Shown here in pieces: positions 13,910-22,695 of a stretch of DNA of 64,000 nt. The stretch's first letter is position 1. Each line of letters starts with the position of its first letter. The position numbers and the translations under genes were made by a program. This DNA comes from Bacillota bacterium (GTDB lineage Bacteria; Bacillota; Clostridia; Peptostreptococcales; Anaerovoracaceae), in assembly GCA_029101005.1 (NCBI GenBank), contig JAQXQE010000007.1, positions 1 to 64,000 on the forward strand. Direction: 5' to 3'. Below the pieces are notes generated by a model. That model was not told the DNA's origin, made no database searches, and saw only the letters and a program-made list of their open reading frames with translations.

Positions 13910-15400
13910 CTAGAAGCATTTATCTAATATATCCTCATCAAGCGACTTGCCACGTGATGTTGCGGCGCCAACTGCGAAGTACAGGATGCCGCCAACCAGC
14001 AGTCCCCAGACTACGGCGTTGATGCCAGCGATTGATACATTGTAGTAGCAGAAGACGTAGCTTGTAGCTGCTCCGAGAGAGCTGGCTACAGCTGCTGCCC
14101 CTGTGCCCTTCTTCCAGAAAAGGCCGCCGACAAGTGGCCAGAAGAATGTGCATTCTAGACCGCCAAGAGCGAAGAGATTAAGGAAGAAGATGATATCAGG
14201 CGGATTGATTGTCAGCAGGATTACAACAATTCCGAAGACGAAAGTGAAAATCATGCTGGCGAGCTTGACATGCTTGTTGTAGCTCGCGATGCGAGCTGGA
14301 TTGTTTTTTACTACATAGGTTCTCCAGAGGTCCTTGATGATGGCTGCTGATGCGAGGATAAGCAGCGAATCAACAGTGGACATTACAGCTGCCATTGGGG
14401 CTGCGAGGAAGATTCCCGCGAAGCCGACAGGCATAATCTGCTGGATTATGTATGGGATGAAGTAGTCAGAGGATATGAATTCCTCAGTTGTCACAAGGGC
14501 ACCAGCCCATGTTCCTGCGAGGTGCATTCCAACGATTACGAAGCTGCATGTGAGTGCGCCAATCCACATAGCCTGGTGGAGTGTCTTAGTATCCTTAAAT
14601 CCCATTGAACGAACAGCAGTCTGAGGGAGACCGATTGTACCGAAGCCAACCAGAATCCAGAAGCTCAGGAGAGTACCTGGCTTGTAGATAGCTGTCAGAT
14701 TGTCGTATACATCTGGGAGATTGCCCTGAAGACCTGCATCAATGTTAGCAAGTCCACCGCCTGCTCTGAGTACGAAGAACAGGAAGAGGAAAGTTCCGAT
14801 GCACATAACAATTCCCTGAATTGTGTCCGTGATTGCAACAGCTGAGAAGCCACCGAAGGCAGTGTACGCAATAACAACAGCACCAAAGATAATCAGAGCC
14901 GTCACGTGGTCGAGTCCAGTGATGGACGAAATCAGAGTTGCGCCACCTGTGAACTGGCCGATCATCTGAGCGATGAAGAAGGCAACCATCAGAAGGCTTG
15001 TGATGATGACAAGTGCGTCATTCTTATAGCGTGCCTTGAGGTAGCCAACAACCGTTACTGCACCGGTTCTTCTTGAGACCATAGCAAGCTTGTTGCCGAG
15101 AACTCCGAGCACGAGGAAGGTTACCGGAACCTGAACAGCCGCAACCCATGTTTGGGCGTAGCCGTAAGTCAGGCCGGCTGCACCAGGGCCGGAGATGAAT
15201 GAGCTTACGGAAGTGTAAGTCGCCATGGTGGTCATAGCAAGCAGGAGACCATTCATGTTACGGCCGCCGATAAAATAGTTTTTCTCGGATGAGAGTTTGC
15301 TTTCTCTCGCCTGGCGTCTGCTGAAAAGGATGCCGATTACTGCGTTGATTAGCAGATAGCCGACGAAGATGGCGAGAATGATAGTCTGATTTCTATTCAT
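13910..15400 (-). CDS. panF: Sodium/pantothenate-type symporter
   Basis: A 496-residue sodium:solute symporter family (SSS, LeuT fold) protein with about 13 membrane segments. NYFIGGRNMNGLLLAMTTMATYTSVSSFI (residues 40-68, shown only in part by its GGR and TYTS landmarks) and GPGAAGLTYGYAQ are typical of PanF, which takes up pantothenate with Na+. The small gene just upstream encodes the YhdT partner that usually accompanies panF, which supports the call. The ATG overlaps the yhdT stop (TAATG). Substrate could still be another carboxylate. It is followed by a terminator. Confidence 0.86.
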   Translation of the reverse strand: MNRNQTIILAIFVGYLLINAVIGILFSRRQARESKLSSEKNYFIGGRNMNGLLLAMTTMATYTSVSSFISGPGAAGLTYGYAQTWVAAVQVPVTFLVLGVLGNKLAMVSRRTGAVTVVGYLKARYKNDALVIITSLLMVAFFIAQMIGQFTGGATLISSITGLDHVTALIIFGAVVIAYTAFGGFSAVAITDTIQGIVMCIGTFLFLFFVLRAGGGLANIDAGLQGNLPDVYDNLTAIYKPGTLLSFWILVGFGTIGLPQTAVRSMGFKDTKTLHQAMWIGALTCSFVIVGMHLAGTWAGALVTTEEFISSDYFIPYIIQQIMPVGFAGIFLAAPMAAVMSTVDSLLILASAAIIKDLWRTYVVKNNPARIASYNKHVKLASMIFTFVFGIVVILLTINPPDIIFFLNLFALGGLECTFFWPLVGGLFWKKGTGAAAVASSLGAATSYVFCYYNVSIAGINAVVWGLLVGGILYFAVGAATSRGKSLDEDILDKCF

Positions 15401-15660
15401 TACTCCACCTCCTCGTCATCGTATTCGAAGTCGATGAATACGCGCTTCAGAAGGAAGCGGACTCCGATGAGAGCCAGAATAATTGTGCCGAATACGGATA
15501 CGCTGAACCACGCTGGCATTCCTAAGAAACAAAGACCAGTGCCGTTAAGAATAAAGGCTGTAGCAATGTGCCATACAGCACAGATGCATACAACTATGAG
15601 AGTCGCCTTTATCTCACGCATACACTGATCGTGTTTCTCTTGCTTAGTGAGTTTGTTCAT
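15400..15660 (-). CDS. yhdT: YhdT family small membrane protein (DUF997)
   Basis: An 86-residue protein with a charged N-terminus and two membrane segments (residues about 17-40 and 48-68), ending in an acidic tail. The family is a small companion of PanF-type symporters, encoded directly upstream and translationally coupled to it here. Its ribosome binding site, AAAGGAGT, lies in the proximal arm of a 14-bp perfect inverted repeat (15668-15681 with 15737-15750). The distal arm contains the -35 of the yhdT promoter, so transcripts from that promoter lack it, while read-through transcripts from the upstream operon would carry both arms and could hide the site. Confidence 0.82.
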   Translation of the reverse strand: MNKLTKQEKHDQCMREIKATLIVVCICAVWHIATAFILNGTGLCFLGMPAWFSVSVFGTIILALIGVRFLLKRVFIDFEYDDEEVE

Positions 15661-15667
15661 ATTAAAT

Positions 15668-15750
15668 ACTCCTTTGACTGACTGTCAGGTTTCACCTAGT
15701 GAATACCTGCAAGGACATTATATAACATCCCATAGTTCAGTCAAAGGAGT
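15668..15750 (-). promoter_or_regulatory. yhdT-panF promoter inside a 14-bp inverted repeat
   Basis: On the minus strand TTGACT (15739-15744), a 16-nt spacer and TATAAT (15717-15722) form a good promoter. The -35 is in the distal arm of the inverted repeat; the proximal arm contains the AAAGGAGT ribosome binding site of yhdT. Between them a second hairpin (CAGGT-A-TTCAC with GTGAA-ACCTG, about 15686-15709) lies in the leader. Confidence 0.7.
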
Positions 15751-15785
15751 TTTGTTTCGTGCTTATTGATTGTCAGAAGCTTTGT

Positions 15786-16544
15786 TTAGAGCTTCTCCTT
15801 AGCGAGCAGTGCTGCTCCAAGTGCACCGGCAAATCTGCCGTCTGGAGTTGGCAGAGCCTTCTTGCCGAGCTTCTGTGTAAGTCTCTCTGCGAAGAACTCG
15901 TTGGAGCTGAGACCACCAGTGATTACGATAGTGTCAGCAAGCTGTTTCCTCTGAACGAGTGTAGCAACCTTGAGAGCTACTGAGTCTACAACGCCAGCTG
16001 CAAGATCCTCACGGCTCTTACCCTCGCCCATATAATTGATGACCTCTGACTCAGCGAAAACCGTGCAGAGTGAACTGATAGGAATTGGTGTTCCTACCTT
16101 AGCGAGATCGAAGAGCTCCTCGATTGTGAGGCCGAGTCGGTTCGCCATAACCTCGACGAACTTACCCGTTCCGGCAGCGCACTTGTCGTTCATCAGGAAG
16201 TCGACAGCCTTGCCGTCCTGAACCTGGATGTACTTAGTGTCCTGTCCGCCAACATCGATGATTGTGCAGTCAGTGCCTGCGAGCTCGTAGCCACCTCTTC
16301 CGTGGCAGCTAATCTCAGTGATAACCTTGTCAGCGTACTCAACGCTGATTCTTCCGTAGCCAGTAGCTACGATTTTGCATTCATCAATAGATCCGAGCAT
16401 CTCCTCGAGGTTCTCTCTGATGATTCCTGCTGTGATTTTGCTGTTCCAGCCTGTAGGGAGCACTTCATAAATAGGGTCTGCACCCTCTTTGAGGATGCAG
16501 ACCTTTGATGCAGTGGACCCTATATCGATTCCAATGTAATTCAT
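15786..16544 (-). CDS. ASKHA-type activase of the double-cubane reductase (2-hydroxyacyl-CoA dehydratase activator family)
   Basis: A 252-residue homodimeric ATPase of the HgdC/BcrA/DCCP-R family. It uses ATP hydrolysis to push a low-potential electron from its bridging [4Fe-4S] cluster into a partner reductase. Visible marks are the phosphate loop GIDIGSTASKVC (residues 5-16), the cluster cysteines Cys122 (NDKCAAGTGKF) and Cys160 (SSLCTVFAESEV), and the adenosine loop VITGGLSSN. It is the last gene of the operon 18084-15786 and overlaps the DUF3343 gene by one base (TAATG). No clear terminator follows, so transcripts may run on into yhdT-panF. Confidence 0.92.
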   Translation of the reverse strand: MNYIGIDIGSTASKVCILKEGADPIYEVLPTGWNSKITAGIIRENLEEMLGSIDECKIVATGYGRISVEYADKVITEISCHGRGGYELAGTDCTIIDVGGQDTKYIQVQDGKAVDFLMNDKCAAGTGKFVEVMANRLGLTIEELFDLAKVGTPIPISSLCTVFAESEVINYMGEGKSREDLAAGVVDSVALKVATLVQRKQLADTIVITGGLSSNEFFAERLTQKLGKKALPTPDGRFAGALGAALLAKEKL

Positions 16545-16798
16545 TATCCGTACCTGTGCCTCGTATTATCAAAGGTATTGTTTAAACCTTCTATACTAAT
16601 ATAAGCCAAATTCTGTTCAGCCGCAATGTTTTTGATTGTATCTACATCTTCTTCTAATACGAGAAGTGATACTCCACAGCACACACTGAGTTCACGTGGA
16701 GTAGGCGAGATTCTAACATTGAGTTTCTCTGCCTTCAGTGCCCTGTACATTGCCATGCTATCAGTATGGTTCTGAAATAATACGTAATAGTGTTCCAT
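16544..16798 (-). CDS. DUF3343 small protein
   Basis: An 84-residue protein of the DUF3343 family (PF11823, sometimes called a putative Se/S carrier). It reads like a ferredoxin-fold or ACT-like sandwich: an N-terminal strand (YYVLFQNHTDSMAMYRALK), PTPRELSVCCGVSLLV with a Cys pair (residues 40-41) followed by helix and strand. The conserved PTPRE..SxCG pattern is seen in the family. It is placed between the double-cubane reductase gene and its activase, overlapping the latter, so it probably acts in the maturation or electron or sulfur supply of that enzyme. Its biochemical role is not established. Confidence 0.85.
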   Translation of the reverse strand: MEHYYVLFQNHTDSMAMYRALKAEKLNVRISPTPRELSVCCGVSLLVLEEDVDTIKNIAAEQNLAYISIEGLNNTFDNTRHRYG

Positions 16799-16815
16799 TG
16801 CCTAATTCTCTATTA

Positions 16816-18084
16816 CTACGCGAGAGTCTCGATGAACGCCTCTACTCTTGTCTTGATCTGCTGAGCATCGTTATCTGTGTAGTCTGTCTCAATTCCGAGA
16901 ACCTTGATTCCTGCCTCGTTGAGTCTCTGCTCGAGTGTGTATCCCTCGATATCGTATGTTGTGCAGAACTTCAGGTTAACGTCGATAACTCCGTCAACAT
17001 TATACTCCTTAGCGAGTCTGATTACATCATCGAATCTTCCCTCGTTAGGTGTGAAGCAAGCGCAGTTGATTCCCATGTATCTCTCAGCGATGTTCATTAC
17101 CATCTCGTCGAGTGTCTCACCTGACTCATCAACCTGACCCTCGAAGTATCTTGTTCCTGTGCAAGTCTCCTCGCAAACAACTACTCCGCCTGATGTCTCG
17201 ATGATGTTGTGCATCTTCCAGTTAGGAATTGCCATAGGCGTTCCTGAGATGAGAATTCTCTTAGCTCCTGGAGCTACATCTACGCCGTCAGCAACTCTCT
17301 GGTCAAGCTCGTCGCAGAGAACATTAACCATCTGTGTGAATCTCTTTGGATCATCATAATATGCAATCTGTGAGATAAGAAGTGTGTCAGTTCCGCTGAT
17401 TGGAGCCTTTGCATTCTTTCTGAGATCATAGAGTCTCTGAAGTGCCTGTCTCTTTGCGTTGATAACCTTGATCTCCTCAGAGAGTGCCTCTGGAGTTACC
17501 TTGTTACCTGTAACCTCCTCAACAACTGCGATGAGTTCCTTAATCTCGTCTGCCCACTTAACGATGTCCTTGTCTCTCTTCATCTGTGGGAGATCCATTA
17601 CGTGCATTGGAACGTCTGTGCCGAGAATCTCATATGCCTTCTTCTTACCATCACATGTGTTCTCACCGATATACATATCTGCAAGTCTGTAGAATGGGCA
17701 AGTCTTGTCGAATCTTGCTCCAAGCATAGCCTTAATCAGCGGGCATGTGTTAGCTGGGAGATATCTCTCACCACCTGGTACCCAGAACTGTGAACCAGCA
17801 CAGAGACCTGTAGCGATTCCGCCAGCAGCGAAGATAACCTCATCTGGAACGTATGCACAGAAAGTTCCAAAAACCTTACCGCCGTTCTTTCTAAACTCTA
17901 CGAGCTCAGCTGGTCTGATTCCGTGTACATCAGCAAGAACCATATCGAAGAAATCCATCTTCTCAGGTCTGTTCTCCTGTGACATGAATACATCACCGAT
18001 TGCTCCAGGGAGAACCTCACAAAGCATATCATGAGTCTCGATGTCCATTCCAAGCTCTTTCCACATTGCATAATTATCTGCCAT
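16816..18084 (-). CDS. Double-cubane-cluster anaerobic reductase (DCCP family)
   Basis: A 422-residue member of the 2-hydroxyacyl-CoA dehydratase superfamily (HgdB fold). SQENRPEKMDFFD (residues 35-47), VHGIRPAEL, GENTCDGKKKAYE (140-152) and the cysteines 76, 114, 129, 144, 304, 308, 341, 343 and 374 match the single-subunit DCCP branch, which binds an [8Fe-9S] double cubane rather than the two-subunit dehydratases. Known members reduce small molecules such as acetylene in vitro when driven by the ATP-dependent activase, but the natural substrate is unknown. Start follows TGGAGGAG. It heads the operon DCCP-DUF3343-activase. Confidence 0.9.
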   Translation of the reverse strand: MADNYAMWKELGMDIETHDMLCEVLPGAIGDVFMSQENRPEKMDFFDMVLADVHGIRPAELVEFRKNGGKVFGTFCAYVPDEVIFAAGGIATGLCAGSQFWVPGGERYLPANTCPLIKAMLGARFDKTCPFYRLADMYIGENTCDGKKKAYEILGTDVPMHVMDLPQMKRDKDIVKWADEIKELIAVVEEVTGNKVTPEALSEEIKVINAKRQALQRLYDLRKNAKAPISGTDTLLISQIAYYDDPKRFTQMVNVLCDELDQRVADGVDVAPGAKRILISGTPMAIPNWKMHNIIETSGGVVVCEETCTGTRYFEGQVDESGETLDEMVMNIAERYMGINCACFTPNEGRFDDVIRLAKEYNVDGVIDVNLKFCTTYDIEGYTLEQRLNEAGIKVLGIETDYTDNDAQQIKTRVEAFIETLA

Positions 18085-18396
18085 AATACATACTCCTCCA
18101 TCTTACTTCAGTAATAAACGGGTCGGCTCGCACTGAACCATTTTCACATCCATTCTATAGACTGGCAAGCTTTCTTACCAATTGAATATTGCTATACGAG
18201 TTTTTCTTATATTGATAAAAACAGCGTTGCGCTCCGCGCCTCGCTGAGCGCGGTGTCGGAAGACTTCCGAATTACGTGAGAGGCTTTTATCTCTCGTCAA
18301 AAACTCCAAATTTGTTGGCTTTCCATATGGTAAAGAACGTGCGAAATTGCTATATTATATTTGTAAAATTTTGTGTAATTTACAGGAGACAGAACA
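18085..18396. other. Structured divergent spacer between DCCP and Na/Pi genes
   Basis: No gene. A probable minus-strand promoter (TTGGTA, 16 nt, TATAGA near 18155-18185) serves the DCCP operon. Between 18225 and 18300 three hairpins follow each other: a GC-rich stem CCGCGC/GCGCGG (about 18236-18255), CGGAAGACTTCCG, and GAGAG/CTCTC. Read on the minus strand, the first is followed by a run of five T and could end a minus-strand transcript. No known riboswitch fits. Confidence 0.45.
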
Positions 18397-20163
18397 TTGA
18401 ATATCACGAATATTGTGGCTCTCCTTGGCGGTGTCGCACTTTTCCTATTCGGAATGTCGATCATGGGAGACTCACTCAAGAAAGTAGCTGGTAACAAGCT
18501 CGAACTCGTGCTGTACAGACTGTCAAGCACACCTATCAAGGGTATTCTGCTTGGAACAGGAGTTACAGCCGTAATTCAGTCATCTTCAGCAACATCAGTA
18601 ATGGTTGTCGGATTCGTTAACTCCGGCATGATGAAGGTTGATCAGGCCATCGGTATCATCATGGGAGCCATCCTCGGAACTTCAGTAACAGGATGGATTC
18701 TCTGTCTTAACAGCCTCGGTGGAAGCGGCGCAAGCATTGCTCAGTACTTCAGCACAGCAATGATTACTGGCGTTGTTGCCGTCATCGGTATCGTTATGAG
18801 AATGTCATCGAAGAAGGCCAGCACAAAGCATATCGGCGAGATCATGCTCGGTTTCGCAGTACTGATGTACGGAATGTCAGCAATGTCAGGTGCTGTGTCA
18901 CCTCTCAGAGAGAGCCCTGAGTTCATCAGCTTGCTGACAAAGTTCTCCAATCCAATCATCGGTATCATCGTTGGACTTGTTTTCACAAGTATCCTCCAGA
19001 GCGCAAGTGCTGCTGTAGGTATTCTTCAGGCACTCGCGGTAACTGGCGCAATCACCTTCGACATCGCATTCCCAATCCTTATGGGTATCGGTATCGGAGC
19101 ATCAGTTCCAGTTCTCCTCTCCGCTCTTGGAGCTAGCGTTAATGGTAAAAGAACTGCGTTCATCTATCTCATCATAGATGTCCTCGGTGCCGTAATCTGC
19201 GGTTCCCTCTTCTACCTTATCAATGCATTCGTGCATTTCAGCTTCATGGGCTCAGTAATGGGAATGGTTGGAATCGCTTTCACTAACACAGCCTACAGAT
19301 TCGTGACTGTAGTTGTTCTCACTCCTGCCATCAAGCTGCTCGAGAAAGTCATCTGCAAGATGCTTCCAGATGATCCAGAGGCTCTCGAGGAGCAGGCTGA
19401 TATGGATAGACTCGAGTCAAGATTCATTGCTCACCCGGCCCTTGCGATCGAGCAGGTAAGACTTGTTATCACATCTATGGCAGATAAGACTAAGCAGAAT
19501 CTCACAGATGCGATTAGCATCCGTAAAGATTTCAATATGAAGGGTCTCAAGAAGGTAATCGACCTTGAAGGTATCATCGACCGCTACGAGGACAAGCTCG
19601 GTTCATACCTCGTACAGGTAACTTCACAGAGACTCAACTCAGATCAGACAAAGCAGGTTACAGAGTTCCTTCACTCACTGACAGACTTCGAGAGAATCTC
19701 AGACCACTCACTCCATATCGGAAGAGCTGCTCAGGAGATCTATGAGAAGAAGATCGTTCTCTCAAACGCAGCAAAGCAAGAGCTCAACATCCTCGAGGGT
19801 GCAGTATCCGAGATTGTCGACCTCACAGTCAAGGCATTCATTGAGAACGACAAGGAGCTCGCTACTCACGTTGAGCCAATCGAGGAAGTAATCGACGGCA
19901 TCTGCGATGCGATGAAGTTCCACCACATCGACAGAATCAAGACCAACGAGTGCACACTCCTCAACGGATTCGTTTTCAACGACCTCCTCAACTGCTACGA
20001 GAGAATCGCTGACCACTGCTCCAACATCGCAGTAGCAATCATCGAGACACAGTACGAGCAGTTCAACGCACATGAGTACCTCAACGAAGTAAAGGACCAC
20101 AGAAGCGAAGAATTCATGGCACTCTACGAATCATACTCAGAGAAGTACAGCCTGCCAGAATAA
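18397..20163 (+). CDS. Na/Pi cotransporter family protein with PhoU-like domain
   Basis: A 588-residue protein. The first 330 residues hold two copies of the Na/Pi-cotransporter repeat with the signature QSSSATSVMVVGF (residues 55-67) and LQSASAAVGILQAL (near 200), plus about eight membrane segments. Residues about 350-560 form a helical PhoU-like domain that usually senses or gates phosphate transport. The protein takes up or exports phosphate with sodium. Start is TTG at 18397 with GGAG 8 nt upstream. It is a single-gene unit closed by a strong terminator. Confidence 0.9.
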   Translation: MNITNIVALLGGVALFLFGMSIMGDSLKKVAGNKLELVLYRLSSTPIKGILLGTGVTAVIQSSSATSVMVVGFVNSGMMKVDQAIGIIMGAILGTSVTGWILCLNSLGGSGASIAQYFSTAMITGVVAVIGIVMRMSSKKASTKHIGEIMLGFAVLMYGMSAMSGAVSPLRESPEFISLLTKFSNPIIGIIVGLVFTSILQSASAAVGILQALAVTGAITFDIAFPILMGIGIGASVPVLLSALGASVNGKRTAFIYLIIDVLGAVICGSLFYLINAFVHFSFMGSVMGMVGIAFTNTAYRFVTVVVLTPAIKLLEKVICKMLPDDPEALEEQADMDRLESRFIAHPALAIEQVRLVITSMADKTKQNLTDAISIRKDFNMKGLKKVIDLEGIIDRYEDKLGSYLVQVTSQRLNSDQTKQVTEFLHSLTDFERISDHSLHIGRAAQEIYEKKIVLSNAAKQELNILEGAVSEIVDLTVKAFIENDKELATHVEPIEEVIDGICDAMKFHHIDRIKTNECTLLNGFVFNDLLNCYERIADHCSNIAVAIIETQYEQFNAHEYLNEVKDHRSEEFMALYESYSEKYSLPE

Positions 20164-20175
20164 ACGGTAATATAT

Positions 20176-20203
20176 GAGCGACGGATTAATCCGTCGCTCT
20201 TTT
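20176..20203. terminator. Bidirectional terminator between convergent genes
   Basis: A 10-bp perfect stem (20176-20185 with 20190-20199) with loop TTAA and a following TTTTAAT on the plus strand; the minus side continues TATATTACC. Confidence 0.8.
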
Positions 20204-20211
20204 AATATTTA

Positions 20212-20562
20212 CTATTTAAGTTTCGCTTCCCACTCTGCTTCTCTGAAGCCGACGAGCACGTGGCCGTCGCCGATGAGCAGTGGTCTCTTGACGAGCATGC
20301 CGTTAGTAGCAAGGAGCTTCAGCTGCTCCTCTTCGTTCATTCCAGGCAGCTTGTCCTTGAGTTCGAGCTCGCGGTACAGCATGCCGCTTGTGTTGAAGAA
20401 CTTCTTGAGTGGAAGTCCACTCTTCTCGTACCAGCTTCTGAGCTCGACATATCGCGGATTGTCATCTACGATGTGGCGTTCTGTGTATTCGATGCCGTTT
20501 GCATCGAGCCATTTGCGAGCCTTCTGGCAGGTAGAGCATTTCGGGTAACATATGAACTGCAT
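20212..20562 (-). CDS. ArsC/Spx-family thioredoxin-fold protein
   Basis: A 116-residue protein of the ArsC/YffB/Spx family. The redox motif YPKCSTCQKA (residues 6-15) has CxxC near the N-terminus, and the conserved VKRPLLIGDGHVLVGF (near 90-105) contains the Arg-Pro that binds the substrate anion or partner in the family. It could be a glutaredoxin-dependent reductase of the YffB type or a Spx-like RNA polymerase binder; the length is right for both. It lies 11 nt downstream of the NhaC-family gene on the same strand. Confidence 0.85.
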   Translation of the reverse strand: MQFICYPKCSTCQKARKWLDANGIEYTERHIVDDNPRYVELRSWYEKSGLPLKKFFNTSGMLYRELELKDKLPGMNEEEQLKLLATNGMLVKRPLLIGDGHVLVGFREAEWEAKLK

Positions 20563-20573
20563 CTATTCTCTCC

Positions 20574-21908
20574 TTATCTCTTATCAGTTGTACCGAACTT
20601 GTCCTCAAACCATCTGCCCTTTGTGAAGAGGTAACAGAGTGGCACGAGGTATATGTAGAATGCCCATGGCACTGCTTCTGTGCCTACGCCGAGGAAGCCG
20701 AGGATTACATAGCACCCGAGGCACCATGGAACGAGTCCAGCGAAAAGTATACTCGTGTTCTCGAGGTCTATCGCCAGTTCCTGGTCGCTGCCGCCCGTCT
20801 CCTCGTAAGGTTTCCTCAGAAGATCTGTTACAAGCAGAGTTGCGATAGTCTGATTGCAGAACATAGCAGTTACGAGCAGACTTGTGATTGTACATGTTAC
20901 GAATCTGTTGAAACGTCTACAACTTGCTGCAACTACGCTGTGAATTCTCTTGAGCATACCTGTTCCGTTGAAGATTCCAGAGTATGCGCAAGAGATGATC
21001 AGAATCAATACAACCTCGATCATCGACATCATTCCTCCTCCGTTGAGGATGGAGCCGAGGCCAGTGTCTGGTGACACGTAGCCGAAGATGGCTGTGTTCA
21101 GAATAGTTCCAAGGCTCGCGCCCTGCACGATGAATGCTACGATGAATCCTGAGATTGCACTAATCAAGATTGAGATAGTAACCTGAAGCTTGAGAAGTGG
21201 CAGAATGAACATGATTACTGCAGGAATGAATGCAACAACTGACAGTGAGAAAGTGTCCTCGAATGACTGGATGATTGCAGGGTCAACCTGACTGATTGGG
21301 TTTCGTATCGACACAAAGGTGTAGCCCGCAATAGCGAGAAGCAGCGGGAGGAGACCTGTGCGAAGCATCAGTTTTACATTATCAAAGATGTTCGTACCAG
21401 TACAACCTGCTACGAGATGAGCTGCCGATGCAACCGGTGAGCATCTGTCACCGAAGTATACACCTGAAAGAACAACACCAGCTGTAATCACTGGGTCAAC
21501 GCCACCGCTTCTAGCGAGTGCGACGAAGATGACGCCCATGGTTCCAGATACGCCGAATGATGTGCCGAGCGCATAGCTCAGGATGCAGGCAAGCAGGAAT
21601 GTGATCAGCAGGAAGAGCGGCGGTGTAATGATCTTCATACCGTAGTAGACGAAGACTGTGATTGTGCCAGAGATTCGCCATGATGCGGTGATGAGGCCGA
21701 TGATCATCATTACCTCGATGACTATCAGTGACTCCTTGACCGAATCGAGGCCCCAGCCGAGCATGGCCTTGAGCGTGAAGCCCCTTCTGACGCCGAGCAC
21801 CAGGAAGACTGCGAGACCGAAGAGCAGTCCATATATCATTGTAAGCTTCGCCACCAGGCAGCCGATCATGGCAGCGAGAAATAGTATTACTCCAATAAGA
21901 AAATCCAT
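20574..21908 (-). CDS. NhaC-family Na+/H+ antiporter
   Basis: A 444-residue membrane protein with about 11-12 hydrophobic segments. GTSFGVSGTMGVIF and SGVYFGDRCSPVASAAHLVA (near residues 130-185) are hallmarks of the NhaC branch of the ion transporter superfamily. It would exchange sodium for protons, or an organic anion pair as in malate/lactate NhaC homologues. Start at 21908 is chosen for the TGGAGGG site 5 nt upstream; a longer frame to 21944 has none. The ArsC-like gene follows in the same transcript. Confidence 0.88.
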   Translation of the reverse strand: MDFLIGVILFLAAMIGCLVAKLTMIYGLLFGLAVFLVLGVRRGFTLKAMLGWGLDSVKESLIVIEVMMIIGLITASWRISGTITVFVYYGMKIITPPLFLLITFLLACILSYALGTSFGVSGTMGVIFVALARSGGVDPVITAGVVLSGVYFGDRCSPVASAAHLVAGCTGTNIFDNVKLMLRTGLLPLLLAIAGYTFVSIRNPISQVDPAIIQSFEDTFSLSVVAFIPAVIMFILPLLKLQVTISILISAISGFIVAFIVQGASLGTILNTAIFGYVSPDTGLGSILNGGGMMSMIEVVLILIISCAYSGIFNGTGMLKRIHSVVAASCRRFNRFVTCTITSLLVTAMFCNQTIATLLVTDLLRKPYEETGGSDQELAIDLENTSILFAGLVPWCLGCYVILGFLGVGTEAVPWAFYIYLVPLCYLFTKGRWFEDKFGTTDKR

Positions 21909-21967
21909 CTCTACCCTCCAATATTTACCGACAGATTGTATCATAATCCCCTCAAAAAAACAAAACG

Positions 21968-21983
21968 GACGCCTCTCGGCGTC
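21968..21983 (-). terminator. Terminator downstream of trmL
   Basis: GACGCC (21968-21973) pairs with GGCGTC (21978-21983) around TCTC; the minus strand continues CGTTTTGTTTTTTT. Confidence 0.8.
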
Positions 21984-22116
21984 GGCTTGTATATGTGAAG
22001 ATTTACTTATTACATGTAGGATTTCCGTGTATCTATATAATAAACCATTATTCGGAATTTGACTAATTGACTATCGCAATACAACACACTCATTGAATTA
22101 GTTTAGCAAATACTTC

Positions 22117-22587
22117 CTATTCAAGACCTGGAAATCCGAGCTGTCTGAGAGCTTCGAAGAGCACGATGTTCACCGCATTCGAGAGGTTCAGCGATCTGAG
22201 CCGCGTATCCTCACTCATAGGAATTCTTATCGCTGACTCCTTGTGTTCCTCGATAAAATCGCGGGGAAGTCCCGCGGTCTCTCTGCCGAAGAGTATCATA
22301 TCCTCGTCACGGAACTCCACGTCGGAGTATCTTCTGCCGCCTTTCGTCGTCGCAAGGTACATCCTGCGGTCTCCGTATTTCTCCATGAACGCATCGAGAC
22401 TCTCGTGCACCTCAAGGGACACGTATGGCCAGTAGTCGAGGCCTGCGCGGCGCAGGCTTTTCTCGTCGAGACTGAAGCCGAGAGGCTTGACGAGGTGAAG
22501 CACGCTGTCTGTTGCTGCTATAGAACGGGCTATATTGCCCGTATTAGGCGGTATCTCTGGATTAACTAGTACGATATGAATTGGCAT
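22117..22587 (-). CDS. trmL: tRNA (cytidine/uridine(34)-2'-O)-methyltransferase TrmL
   Basis: A 156-residue SPOUT (trefoil knot) methyltransferase that methylates the ribose at the wobble position of certain leucine tRNAs using SAM. It begins IHIVLVNPEIPPNTGNIARS and has FGRETAGLP (near residue 105) and RIPMSEDTRSLNLSNAV-type motif (RLRSLNLSNAVNIVLFE near 128-144), all diagnostic for TrmL. The length is the family's usual. It is a single gene with its own terminator. Confidence 0.93.
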   Translation of the reverse strand: MPIHIVLVNPEIPPNTGNIARSIAATDSVLHLVKPLGFSLDEKSLRRAGLDYWPYVSLEVHESLDAFMEKYGDRRMYLATTKGGRRYSDVEFRDEDMILFGRETAGLPRDFIEEHKESAIRIPMSEDTRLRSLNLSNAVNIVLFEALRQLGFPGLE

Positions 22588-22639
22588 ATTTCTATCCTCC
22601 TAGGGACAGATTCTAACATTTTGCGGACATATACGCAAA

Positions 22640-22660
22640 GAACCTGGTGCAATGCCCCAG
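22640..22660 (-). terminator. Probable terminator of the unknown gene at 22696
   Basis: CCTGG and CCAGG arms pair around TGCAATGC; the minus strand continues TTCTTTG. The stem is short, so confidence is moderate. Confidence 0.45.
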
Positions 22661-22695
22661 GCCCTTTAGGTTATATTACGAATGAGATCGTCTGC

